A stretch of 64,000 bases of DNA from Cognatitamlana sp035818475 (GTDB taxonomy: Bacteria; Bacteroidota; Bacteroidia; Flavobacteriales; Flavobacteriaceae): contig NZ_JAYMGV010000001.1 in assembly GCF_035818475.1 (NCBI RefSeq), positions 2,790,001-2,854,000 of the forward strand. Direction: 5' to 3'. Shown here in pieces: positions 25,898-34,129 of the stretch (within the stretch, counting starts at the first letter, position 1; each line of letters begins with the position of its first letter). A program made the position numbers and the translations under genes. The notes under the pieces are model-generated. The model saw only the letters and a program-made list of their open reading frames with translations. It was not told the DNA's origin and made no database searches.

Positions 25898-28225
25898 ATG
25901 TACACCTCGTTAACAAACAGACGTAGTTTTATAAAGAAAATGGCAATAATGTCAGCAATGACAGCTGCAGCCTCTATGTTTCCAGGCATATTATTTGCTG
26001 ATGAGCAAGAAAAGAACCTGCCTAAAGGCGGAAATTTAGATTGGAAAAAGGCACCATGTAGATTTTGTGGTGTAGGTTGTGGCGTTCTAGTTGGTATTGA
26101 TAAAGGAAAAGCTGTAGCGGTTAAAGGAGATCCAAAGTCGCCTGTAAACAAAGGGCTTTGTTGTGTGAAAGGCTATCATTCTGTAATGGCTTTATATGGC
26201 AAAGATCGTTTAACAAAACCGCTGGTTAAGAAAAATGGAAGGTATGTGGAAACTTCTATGGAAGAGGCTTTAGATTTAGTGGCTTCCAAGATGCAGGAAA
26301 CCATTAAAGACCATGGAAAAGATGCGGTGTCCATTTATGGTTCTGGTCAATGGACCATCCCTGATGGTTATGCGGCTTCAAAATTATTTAAGGGGTGTAT
26401 AGGAACCAATAATGTAGAGGCTAATGCCCGTTTGTGTATGGCAAGTGCGGTTACAGGTTTTTTAACCTCATTTGGGATAGATGAACCCATGGGCTGCTAT
26501 GAGGATATTGATCATGCTGATGTATTTGTACTTTGGGGTAATAATATGGCAGAAATGCACCCGGTACTATTTTCAAGACTTTTAGACCAGCGTTTAAAAA
26601 GAGGTGTTAAGATTATAGATTTTGCAACCAGAACCACCAGAACAAGTATGGCTGCTGATAAGTCCATATTGTTTTTACCGCAAACCGATTTAGCTGTAGC
26701 TAACGCTATCTGTTATGAAATCATTAAAAATGGCTGGGTTAACAAGTCATTTGTTGAGAAGCATTGCAATTTTAATAAAGGGCTGACCAATATGGGGTAC
26801 GGACTGGAAGACAAGTACAGTTTTACAGACAAACCTGAAAAAATTGACTTTGAAGCCTACAAAACATTTTTAGAAGATTACACGCCGGAAAAAGTTGAAA
26901 AAATATCAGGAGTATCAGCCAAAGATATCAAGTACATGGCTGCTTATTATGGAGACCCTAATAAAAAAGTGATGTCGTTATGGTGTATGGGAATGAATCA
27001 GCATTCGCGTGGCACCTGGATAAATAATTTGGTTTATAATATACATTTACTTACCGGTAAAATTTCTACCCCAGGTAATAGTCCGTTCTCATTGACCGGG
27101 CAACCAAGTGCTTGTGGTACGGTAAGAGAAGTGGGGACTTTAACACATAAATTGCCGCATGGTGTAGTCATGAATAAAGAGCACCGTGAGTTTGCTGCAA
27201 AAATCTGGGATGTCCCTGCCGAAAACATTTCACCTAAACCTACCTACCACACTGTTGAAATGTTTAGAGCATTAGACAGGGGAGATATTCGTTTTATGTG
27301 GATTCAGGTAACCAATCCTATGGTAACCATGCCAAAGTTAAAGCGTTATAGGGATGCTGCTAAAAAAGAAGACCGCTTTATAGTAGTATCTGATATTTAC
27401 CCAACACCAACTACAGATATAGCAGATGTTATTTTACCATCAGCCATGTGGGTAGAACGTGAAGGATTGTTTGGAAATTCTGAACGACGTACCCAATATT
27501 TTGAGCAAATGGTTGAACCGCCGGGAGAGGCCATGAGTGATACCTGGCAATTGGTAGAAGTGGCTAAACGTATGGGCTTTGAAAAACAATTTTATTACAA
27601 GGAAGAAAGCCATATTGAAGAGATTTACACAGAATATCGTAAGCATCACGATAACAAAAAGCATAATATGGCTCCGTTAGAGGTGTTAAAATCACAACCC
27701 GGAGCTATGTGGCCTTACGTAGATGGAAAATCAACAAAATGGCGTTTTAATGCCAAATATGATCCGGCTTGTACTAATGGCGAGGCGTTTCATTTTTATG
27801 GTAAACCTGATGGAAAAGCTGTGATCTGGCAACGACCTTACGAACCGGCAGCAGAAGAGCCAGATGCCGATTATCCATATTGGTTAAATACCGGAAGGGT
27901 TGTAGAACATTGGCATACAGGTTCAATGACCAGAAGGATTCCTGTATTACATAAAGCAGTACCACACGCTTATGTTGAGCTTAATCCGGGTGATGCTAAG
28001 CGTTTACAGATAAGAACCGGAGATAAAGTGAAATTAACAACCAGGCGTGGGGAAATTGTGCTGCCCGCATCTGTAAATGAAAGAGGGGTTCCGGCACCTA
28101 TGCAGGTTTTTGTGCCTTTCTTTGACGAAAATATGCTGATCAATGATATCACATTAGATTCATTCTGCCCGATATCAAAAGAACCAGATTATAAAAAATG
28201 TGCTGTAAACATTGAAAAAGTATAG
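25898..28225 (+). CDS. napA: Periplasmic nitrate reductase catalytic subunit
   Basis: 775 residues. A Tat signal with R8-R9 in NRRSFIKKMA leads the chain. The [4Fe-4S] ligands are in CRFCGVGC and LCCVKG, and the probable Mo-ligand cysteine is C180 in ARLCMAS. The C-terminal domain has LNTGRVVEHWHTGSMTRR and SFCPISKEPDYKKCAVNIEKV, typical of NapA. It reduces nitrate to nitrite in the periplasm using Mo-bis-MGD. The downstream napB starts 2 nt after the stop. Confidence 0.93.
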   Translation: MYTSLTNRRSFIKKMAIMSAMTAAASMFPGILFADEQEKNLPKGGNLDWKKAPCRFCGVGCGVLVGIDKGKAVAVKGDPKSPVNKGLCCVKGYHSVMALYGKDRLTKPLVKKNGRYVETSMEEALDLVASKMQETIKDHGKDAVSIYGSGQWTIPDGYAASKLFKGCIGTNNVEANARLCMASAVTGFLTSFGIDEPMGCYEDIDHADVFVLWGNNMAEMHPVLFSRLLDQRLKRGVKIIDFATRTTRTSMAADKSILFLPQTDLAVANAICYEIIKNGWVNKSFVEKHCNFNKGLTNMGYGLEDKYSFTDKPEKIDFEAYKTFLEDYTPEKVEKISGVSAKDIKYMAAYYGDPNKKVMSLWCMGMNQHSRGTWINNLVYNIHLLTGKISTPGNSPFSLTGQPSACGTVREVGTLTHKLPHGVVMNKEHREFAAKIWDVPAENISPKPTYHTVEMFRALDRGDIRFMWIQVTNPMVTMPKLKRYRDAAKKEDRFIVVSDIYPTPTTDIADVILPSAMWVEREGLFGNSERRTQYFEQMVEPPGEAMSDTWQLVEVAKRMGFEKQFYYKEESHIEEIYTEYRKHHDNKKHNMAPLEVLKSQPGAMWPYVDGKSTKWRFNAKYDPACTNGEAFHFYGKPDGKAVIWQRPYEPAAEEPDADYPYWLNTGRVVEHWHTGSMTRRIPVLHKAVPHAYVELNPGDAKRLQIRTGDKVKLTTRRGEIVLPASVNERGVPAPMQVFVPFFDENMLINDITLDSFCPISKEPDYKKCAVNIEKV

Positions 28226-28227
28226 TT

Positions 28228-28923
28228 ATGAAGCGACTTGGTATCATATCTTTATTTGTACTACTTTTTATAGCGTTCATCTTTGTTTGGAACCTCAGTT
28301 ATGAGTCAGGCCAGGAAGAAGCTTATATCCCTATTGAGACTGAAAGTACTGTAACTTTGATTCCATCTGAAACCGGTGTTTTTGAACGGTCTGAATATGC
28401 TTTGGACTATGTGAATATGCCGGTAGATGAAACCCATCAAAGATCTTTAAAGGATTACTATAAAAACCGGGCATTCCATGGAGCGCCCCCAAGTATACCT
28501 CACCCGGTGACTAATGAGCGCAGCATGGGAGAAAATACCTGTTTAAAGTGCCATCAAAATGGAGGTTTTGTTGATAAGTTTAAGGCTTATGCACCGGTAA
28601 CACCACATCCTGAAATGATTAATTGCAGGCAATGTCATGTGCCTCAGCACACAGAGCAGTTATTTAAAGGAACTAATTTTCACAAGGTTGCAGCTCCTGA
28701 AGTAGGTGTCAATAATGCTCTTGAAGGAAGCCCACCGGTTATACCACATCAAATTCAAATGCATGAGAATTGTTTGTCATGCCATGCCGGTCCCGGTGCA
28801 CCTAAGGAAATTAGAGTAACACACCCGGAACGTATTAACTGTCGTCAATGCCACGTACCTAATAATAAAGAGGTAACCGATATAGGAATTTTTAAAAGAA
28901 TCAATAAGGATGAAGTGCAATAG
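28228..28923 (+). CDS. napB: NapB-type cytochrome c with duplicated diheme unit (tetraheme)
   Basis: 231 residues with an N-terminal membrane anchor or signal (LGIISLFVLLFIAFIFVW). Four CxxCH motifs start at C105, C133, C182 and C205. The stretch PPSIPHPV...CLKCH...TPHPEMINCRQCHVPQ is repeated as PPVIPHQI...CLSCH...THPERINCRQCHVPN. Canonical NapB has one such diheme unit, so this protein seems to be a tandem duplication. It passes electrons to NapA. The neighbour downstream overlaps its end only if an implausible early start is used. Confidence 0.88.
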   Translation: MKRLGIISLFVLLFIAFIFVWNLSYESGQEEAYIPIETESTVTLIPSETGVFERSEYALDYVNMPVDETHQRSLKDYYKNRAFHGAPPSIPHPVTNERSMGENTCLKCHQNGGFVDKFKAYAPVTPHPEMINCRQCHVPQHTEQLFKGTNFHKVAAPEVGVNNALEGSPPVIPHQIQMHENCLSCHAGPGAPKEIRVTHPERINCRQCHVPNNKEVTDIGIFKRINKDEVQ

Positions 28924-28930
28924 ATGTATT

Positions 28931-29539
28931 ATGAATAGATTAGTTTATGGCTTTATTTTTTTAATCACGCTTTTTTCATGTAAACATGGAGAGCATGAGT
29001 ATCATGGGGTAACAGATAAGATTGAGGCAGAAAGTGAAAACTACCACGGCACATCTATCTCTTCTGAAAAATATCTTGAAGGTCTTGAAACTATTGAGAT
29101 TACAGAAGGCGAGCACACATTCTTAATTCCTGAACGCAAAGGTCAAATTAAATCTTATGCATGTACCGAATGCCATTCTAAAGCTTTAGACAAAATGCAA
29201 AGTGAGGATGGTAAAAAAGCACATTGGGATATTAAGTTGATGCATGCTAATGAAAATACCATGAATTGCGTAACCTGTCACAATCCTGATAATATGGATA
29301 ACCTAAAAAGTTTAACAGGTAAAGACATAGATTTTAATAATAGTTATAATTTGTGTAATCAATGCCATACCAAACAATTTGAAGATTGGAAGGGTGGTGC
29401 ACATGGTAAGCGTATTGGAGGGTGGGCACCGCCAAGAGCGTCTATGACTTGTGTAAACTGTCATAATCCGCATAAGCCTCATTTTGAGTCAAAGTGGCCG
29501 GCACGTTTTAATACACAGAAAGTAAAAGAAAGAGAATAA
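28931..29539 (+). CDS. Tetraheme cytochrome c lipoprotein
   Basis: About 202 residues from the ATG at 28931. That start gives a good lipoprotein signal (MNRLVYGFIFLITLFSC), whereas the earlier ATG at 28910 adds seven residues and overlaps napB. Heme motifs CxxCH begin at C78, C113, C142 and C174. The HxNxxH-like spacing and extra histidines suit bis-His ligation. It probably links the FeS/NrfD quinol module to NapB, in the place NapC would occupy. Membership of a named family could not be settled from sequence alone. Confidence 0.82.
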   Translation: MNRLVYGFIFLITLFSCKHGEHEYHGVTDKIEAESENYHGTSISSEKYLEGLETIEITEGEHTFLIPERKGQIKSYACTECHSKALDKMQSEDGKKAHWDIKLMHANENTMNCVTCHNPDNMDNLKSLTGKDIDFNNSYNLCNQCHTKQFEDWKGGAHGKRIGGWAPPRASMTCVNCHNPHKPHFESKWPARFNTQKVKERE

Positions 29540-29578
29540 TTAAAAACTACATAATTAGGTTTTAATAACATTTAAGGT

Positions 29579-30706
29579 ATGAGTAGCAATAATAAAAAAT
29601 GGTTTTCTTTAAACCTGGGCAAGAAGAACAATGAATCTTCAGGTTCTTGTGGCTGTGGAAAAACTTCCGGAGGCTGTGGTTCACACTCAAATGAAGCTCA
29701 GATGACTGATGAAGAGTTTGCCGCTGCCGCAATTAATGCTTCAATAGGCGAAGAACGGACCAAAGATGGTTTTGAACAGGTCTTTGATGTTAAAATGGAC
29801 AGGCGTACGGCTTTTAAAAAGTTAACGGCCAGTTTGTTAATTGGAGCCGGAGCCGTAAGTACATCCTGTAGTGTCATTGGGAGTGATGAAAGTAAAGAAA
29901 AAGCACAGATAGATTGGGAAGAACAATTTAAAGGAAACTATAAATTGATGACCGATAAGGAAAAAGAGGCTACGGTAGACAGGTTGGTACGGTCTTATCA
30001 ATTAAGAACAGGAAAAACCATTAATATGTCTTCAAAAAATGCAGAAGAAGATGTGTTGTTTGGTTATGCCTTTAATATTTCAAAGTGTCAGGGGTATATG
30101 GACTGTGTTAATGCTTGTGTTGAAGAGAATAATCAGGACAGGGATTCGCAGATGCAGTACATTAGAATTCATGAAATGAAGGATGGTAAAGGGTTTAATT
30201 TTAATGAAGCCGATGATAATTACTATCATGAAGTTCCTGCAGAAGGTCATTTTTATATGGGCACCCAATGTTTTCATTGTGATAACCCACCCTGTGTTGA
30301 GGTTTGTCCGGTACAAGCTACATGGAGAGAAGATGATGGTTTGGTAGTTGTAGATTATGATTGGTGTGTAGGGTGTAGATATTGTATGGCGGCCTGCCCT
30401 TATGATGGTAGGCGCTTTAACTGGAAAAAACCGGAAGTACCGGAAGCAGAGGTTAACAAAAACCAGCATTATTTAGGAAACCGTATGCGAAAGAAAGGTG
30501 TTATGGAGAAATGTACTTTCTGTGTACAACGTTCAAGAGCCGGTAAAAATCCGGCGTGTGTTGAAGCTTGCCCTACGGGAGCCAGAATATTTGGTAATCT
30601 GTTAGATCCTAATAGCACCATTAGATGGGTTTTAGAGAATAAAAAAGTATTTAGATTAAAAGAAGATTTGGGTACTGAGCCTAAGTTCTGGTATTTTATG
30701 GATTAG
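29579..30706 (+). CDS. Exported four-cluster ferredoxin subunit (PsrB/NrfC/ActB type)
   Basis: 375 residues. The first ~85 form an extension that includes a Cys-rich stretch (C24, C26, C33) and a late twin-arginine motif R75-R76 in MDRRTAFKKL, reminiscent of the extended Tat domains of Bacteroidota molybdo/FeS proteins (TIGR04519). The rest is a DmsB/NrfC-like domain with four sets of Cys: KCQGYMDCVNAC, CFHCDNPPCVEVC, CVGCRYCMAACP and CTFCVQRSRAG...CVEACP. It should pair with the NrfD membrane protein downstream. Electrons would pass from menaquinol through it to the tetraheme proteins. Confidence 0.85.
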   Translation: MSSNNKKWFSLNLGKKNNESSGSCGCGKTSGGCGSHSNEAQMTDEEFAAAAINASIGEERTKDGFEQVFDVKMDRRTAFKKLTASLLIGAGAVSTSCSVIGSDESKEKAQIDWEEQFKGNYKLMTDKEKEATVDRLVRSYQLRTGKTINMSSKNAEEDVLFGYAFNISKCQGYMDCVNACVEENNQDRDSQMQYIRIHEMKDGKGFNFNEADDNYYHEVPAEGHFYMGTQCFHCDNPPCVEVCPVQATWREDDGLVVVDYDWCVGCRYCMAACPYDGRRFNWKKPEVPEAEVNKNQHYLGNRMRKKGVMEKCTFCVQRSRAGKNPACVEACPTGARIFGNLLDPNSTIRWVLENKKVFRLKEDLGTEPKFWYFMD

Positions 30707-30769
30707 ATAAAAGATTGTTGAATTGTTTAGATGGAGCGGACGATTAAACAAATCAGCATATAAGCGATT

Positions 30770-30861
30770 AACGTAATAAGCGTTAGGGATTGAAAAGATA
30801 CAGTGTAAAGCCCATCTCTATTTCGGAGGTAACCTGCCTATCGGCAGGCAGACGCCCAAAT
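30770..30861 (+). ncRNA. Structured intergenic repeat, copy B (flavobacterial RNA-like element)
   Basis: This shares GCGTTAGGGATTG (from 30780), TGTAAAGCCC and ACGCCCAAATAA with copy A at 3005-3146. Here the variable arm is CCTGCC/GGCAGG. GCGT (30780-30783) can pair with ACGC at 30852-30855. It lies between the ferredoxin subunit and nrfD genes of the Nap operon. The preserved outer blocks and changed inner hairpin suggest RNA structure. Confidence 0.5.
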
Positions 30862-30924
30862 AAAAAATAAAGGTTAGAGTATAAGAATAATATCTAACCA
30901 GATTAACAAAATAAGTGAAAACAA

Positions 30925-32142
30925 ATGAAACGATTAAAAGTTTTAGGAAGTTTAGTTAAAGACAGTTTGGATACCATAACTCATGGTTCTAAAAAATATC
31001 ACATTTGGATGGCGGTATTAACCTTTATCATGCTGATAGGTATGTATTGCTATTCTATACAGTTACGGGAAGGTTTACAGGTTACGGGAATGACAGATAG
31101 GGTAAGTTGGGGGCTATACATTTCAAATTTTACATTTTTAGTTGGTGTTGCTGCTGCTGCAGTAATGTTGGTTATGCCCACTTATGTATTAAAGGATATT
31201 GATTTTAAACAAGCTGTCCTTATTGGAGAAGGGCTAGCAGTTGCAGCTTTAATTATGTGTTTGGCTTTTGTGATAGCAGATATGGGAGGACCATCTGTAT
31301 TATGGCATATGATACCGGGCATAGGGGTATTTAATTTCCCTAACTCCATGCTAACCTGGGATGTACTGGTTTTAAATGGTTACTTGTTTTTAAATATTAC
31401 TATTCCGTTTTACATATTATTCAGACATTATCAGGGGAAAGAATCAAAGAAGAGTGTTTATGTTCCAGGAGCAATTTTATCTGTTTTTTGGGCTGTAGGG
31501 ATTCATTTGGTCACTGCATTTTTATACCAGGGTTTACAGGCAAGACCATTTTGGAATAATGCTTTGTTAGGACCTCGTTTTTTAGCTTCTGCCTTTGCTG
31601 CCGGTCCTGCCTTGATTATCCTGGTTCTTGCTATTATAAGAAGTTTTACTGAATTCAAAATTGAGAACAAAACCATAAGAAAAATTGCCATGGTGGTTAC
31701 CGTTGCGGCACAGATAAACCTTATTATGTTAATTTCTGAGTTGTTTAAAGAGTTTTATGCACCCACTCATCATAGTGAGAGTGCCTATTATTTGTTCTTT
31801 GGACTTCATGGAAAAAATGCGTTGTTGCCCTGGATATGGACCGCTATACCCTTAAATGTACTGGCGACTGTATTGTTGACCTTCCATAAGCTTAGAAATA
31901 ATCCTAAAATACTGTATTTCTGTTGCTTTATTTTGTTTGTTGCCATTTGGATTGAAAAAGGTTTTGGCCTTATTGTACCGGGGTTTATTCCCGGGCCCTA
32001 TGGTAAAATAGCAGAATACACTCCTACAGGTATTGAAATAGGTGTCACACTGGGTATTTGGGCGTTAGGCGCTTTTGTATTTACCATATTAGCTAAAACC
32101 GCTATTGGTATTGAATTAGGTAAACTGCGTTATAAAAAATAG
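30925..32142 (+). CDS. NrfD/PsrC-type quinol-oxidising membrane subunit
   Basis: 405 residues with about 10 transmembrane helices. It matches the NrfD/polysulfide-reductase PsrC family, seen in VSWGLYISNFTFLVGVAAAAVML, ADMGGPSVLWHMIPGIGVFNFPNSMLTWDVLVLNGYLFL and the later LGPRFLASAFAAGPALI. The protein would oxidise menaquinol at the membrane and pass electrons to the ferredoxin subunit. The Nap system here thus lacks NapC, and it also has no NapGH pair in the window. Confidence 0.88.
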   Translation: MKRLKVLGSLVKDSLDTITHGSKKYHIWMAVLTFIMLIGMYCYSIQLREGLQVTGMTDRVSWGLYISNFTFLVGVAAAAVMLVMPTYVLKDIDFKQAVLIGEGLAVAALIMCLAFVIADMGGPSVLWHMIPGIGVFNFPNSMLTWDVLVLNGYLFLNITIPFYILFRHYQGKESKKSVYVPGAILSVFWAVGIHLVTAFLYQGLQARPFWNNALLGPRFLASAFAAGPALIILVLAIIRSFTEFKIENKTIRKIAMVVTVAAQINLIMLISELFKEFYAPTHHSESAYYLFFGLHGKNALLPWIWTAIPLNVLATVLLTFHKLRNNPKILYFCCFILFVAIWIEKGFGLIVPGFIPGPYGKIAEYTPTGIEIGVTLGIWALGAFVFTILAKTAIGIELGKLRYKK

Positions 32143-32178
32143 GATTACTTTATAATTTTGACATTTAAAGTGCTTAAA

Positions 32179-32212
32179 AACATCAATTGATTAATTTCAA
32201 TTGGTGTTTTTT
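32179..32212 (+). terminator. Intrinsic terminator of the nap operon
   Basis: AACATCAATTGA (32179-32190) pairs with TCAATTGGTGTT (about 32197-32208) with one G-T pair. The stem is followed by six T. It lies 37 nt after nrfD and ahead of the FNR-like gene. Confidence 0.65.
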
Positions 32213-32249
32213 ATTAGACCCTTAAAAGTAAGCTCTAAAATTTAAAAAC

Positions 32250-32271
32250 TAAGTATTATTACGTAATTTTG
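32250..32271 (+). promoter_or_regulatory. Promoter of the FNR-like gene with its own palindrome
   Basis: TAAGTA-TTAT-TACGTA (32250-32265) overlaps TAATTTTG (32264-32271), a TAnnTTTG -7 box. The ATG of the FNR-like gene is 17 nt further. The same arrangement occurs at nirB and narK, which suggests autoregulation by the protein encoded just downstream. Confidence 0.6.
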
Positions 32272-32288
32272 TTTAAGCAGAATAAGTA

Positions 32289-33038
32289 ATGTATACTTCC
32301 GTAGCAAATAACAATTTAGAAATTAAAGTGTCTATGGACACTATTTGTTCTATCTGTAAAAGCTCTGATTGCCTGATTCATAATAATGCAGAGGCTTTAT
32401 TTAGCTCCAAATTGCCTCAAAGTAATACAGTACTTAAATGTAAAAAGGGGCAGCAATTTATTATGGAAGGCGCTCCGGTTAACGGTCTTTTCTTTATAAA
32501 AAGTGGCACTGTTAAAGTCTTTAGAACCGGCATAAACGGACGGGAACAAATTGTACGGTTTGCTAAACCCTGTGAGATTATAGGACATAGAGGGTTTGGT
32601 ACCCAGGAGTATTATTCTATTGGAGCAGTGGCCTTACAAGCTACAGAATTGCATTATTTTTCAAAGGAACATTTACAGGATGCACTGTTTGAGAATCCAA
32701 AGTTTGCCTATGATATGATGTTGTTCTATGCCAATGAATTGAACAGAAGTGAGAATAAAGTCAAGTCTATTTCTCAGATGACCGTTCGTGAACGTGTTAT
32801 TGATACCTTATTATATATACACAGAAAATTTGGTGACCTGAGAGGGTTTTTAAATTTGCCGTTAAGCCGTAAGGAATATGCTGATTATGCCGGTACTACT
32901 GAGGAGCAGGTTATTAGAATATTCTCAACCCTTAAAAAAGAAGGTTTAATAACTTCGGAGGGAAAAAAAATTGGAATTACCAAGCTTAAGCTTTTAAAGA
33001 AAGAGATTAGTGAACATAATTATTTCCTGGATACTTAA
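32289..33038 (+). CDS. CRP/FNR-family regulator with FNR-like cysteine set
   Basis: 249 residues. A cupin-type effector domain (about 40-150) precedes a winged helix whose recognition helix is TTEEQVIRIF. Residues E206, I209 and R210 align with E209, S212 and R213 of E. coli FNR. The N-terminus has C20, C23 and C28 plus an internal C95, close in position to the [4Fe-4S] ligands of FNR (20, 23, 29, 122). An oxygen- or NO-labile cluster is thus plausible. The recognition residues differ from FNR, so TTGAT is not expected, which fits the TAMGTA motif at its own promoter. Confidence 0.85.
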   Translation: MYTSVANNNLEIKVSMDTICSICKSSDCLIHNNAEALFSSKLPQSNTVLKCKKGQQFIMEGAPVNGLFFIKSGTVKVFRTGINGREQIVRFAKPCEIIGHRGFGTQEYYSIGAVALQATELHYFSKEHLQDALFENPKFAYDMMLFYANELNRSENKVKSISQMTVRERVIDTLLYIHRKFGDLRGFLNLPLSRKEYADYAGTTEEQVIRIFSTLKKEGLITSEGKKIGITKLKLLKKEISEHNYFLDT

Positions 33039-33174
33039 AAAGTTGTCCTTTATTGATAATCCAAAACAATGATCAGCAATTCAATATCATAATAAGATAA
33101 TCAAAAGAACAAATACTAACTTTGAGGAACTAGGCTAGGGGTTTTCATAGGATGCGTTGTTGTTATTAGTTTTT

Positions 33175-33627
33175 TTATATTTCATAAAAATCTCCATCCT
33201 CCCATTTTTTAGTTCCGAGATATTTTCCGCAAAAATTATAGCGTTTAATACTTCCGTTTGTATTAAATATTTTCCCATAACTAAATAACCAAATTTCATC
33301 GTTTATCAATTTAATTCGCCGAAATCTTCTGTCGCTACTGGCGTCCATTGAGGAGATAAATACTGATTTCTTTTCAAAAACTATATGTCCGTTTGAGTCT
33401 ATAATTCGATCAGTTACTATAACTTTTTTATGCTTTAATGCCCAAAATAGAAACTTACGCTTTTTGTCAATCGACTCTGTTTTTAAAGTAACACTTTCAA
33501 TTTTGCAACTATCATTTTCAATGATATCGATGTCCTGTATTTTAGCCGCCTTTATTCCGCTATTCAGGTTAAAGAATAAGGGAGCCAAACTTAAGGGTAT
33601 TGAAAATATTAGGTTTATGAAGAGCAT
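33175..33627 (-). CDS. Hypothetical protein with N-terminal signal or anchor
   Basis: 150 residues. The first ~20 are hydrophobic (LFINLIFSIPLSLAPLFF). The mature part has alternating charged beta-like segments and no motif I recognise. It lies in an accessory insert between the FNR-like gene and nrtA and is separated from the next minus-strand gene by the hairpin-rich element 33641-33775. No homologue is proposed. Confidence 0.55.
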   Translation of the reverse strand: MLFINLIFSIPLSLAPLFFNLNSGIKAAKIQDIDIIENDSCKIESVTLKTESIDKKRKFLFWALKHKKVIVTDRIIDSNGHIVFEKKSVFISSMDASSDRRFRRIKLINDEIWLFSYGKIFNTNGSIKRYNFCGKYLGTKKWEDGDFYEI

Positions 33628-33640
33628 TTTTAATTAATGG

Positions 33641-33775
33641 TAACGGTATCGGCTATGAGTAGTTGCGTGGATTGGCACTCAACTTTGCAAGTACGCACCA
33701 AACTGAAAATCTGCGAGGATTTTCAGAAGTAGACAAGAACAAGCAATTACTTATAGCCATTGTTGGCAATAGTAT
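33641..33775 (-). repeat. Hairpin-rich cassette-like repeat element
   Basis: GGCTATGAGTAGTTGC (33651-33666) and GCAATTACTTATAGCC (33743-33758) are inverted with two mismatches. Inside, CTGAAAATC (33703-33711) and GATTTTCAG (33718-33726) form a perfect 9-bp hairpin. The element starts right after the stop of one minus-strand gene and ends before the start of the next. It resembles cassette-associated repeats reported in Bacteroidota, loosely like integron attC in form, but the standard attC core sequences are not evident. Confidence 0.55.
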
Positions 33776-34129
33776 TTAAAATCCAGAAATAATTTCATCA
33801 AGTAAATCATCAACTCCATAAATTTTTGATTTTACAATTTGATACAATTCATTAAATGTTTCAAATGCTTCTTGAGTTTTGAAATCTGATACTTTATAAG
33901 TTACAAAATTGTGAGCTTGCCAATCTTGTACTTGTGATAATTCCTCAATTGACATATTTTTATCTGGATATAAATGTAAAAATATCTCGTTTTGTTCATT
34001 TGGGCTTTCACTTATTGACCATTTGTATTTGTCATTATATACAAAAAACATTTCCTCTTTAGTTTGTATGACATTCGTGATTTTTGATTGATTTTCAATC
34101 ATCGAATTTATTGCTTGTATAATTTTCAT
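33776..34129 (-). CDS. Hypothetical small soluble protein
   Basis: 117 residues, acidic and without signal peptide or transmembrane segment. Segments such as MFFVYNDKYKWSIS and EEIFL-like HLYPDKNM are not diagnostic. Its start overlaps the stop of the upstream gene by 4 nt, so the two are probably translated together. It ends at the hairpin-rich element. The function is unknown. Confidence 0.6.
   Translation of the reverse strand: MKIIQAINSMIENQSKITNVIQTKEEMFFVYNDKYKWSISESPNEQNEIFLHLYPDKNMSIEELSQVQDWQAHNFVTYKVSDFKTQEAFETFNELYQIVKSKIYGVDDLLDEIISGF

Noticed and set aside
28910..28930. Early ATG for the tetraheme lipoprotein
   Set aside because: It overlaps napB and adds MKCNRCI in front of a clean lipoprotein signal that starts at 28931.
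32289..33038. Canonical FNR sites (TTGAT-N4-ATCAA) in the island
   Set aside because: None was found upstream of the nitrate genes; TTGATAATC near 33053 lacks a matching second half.
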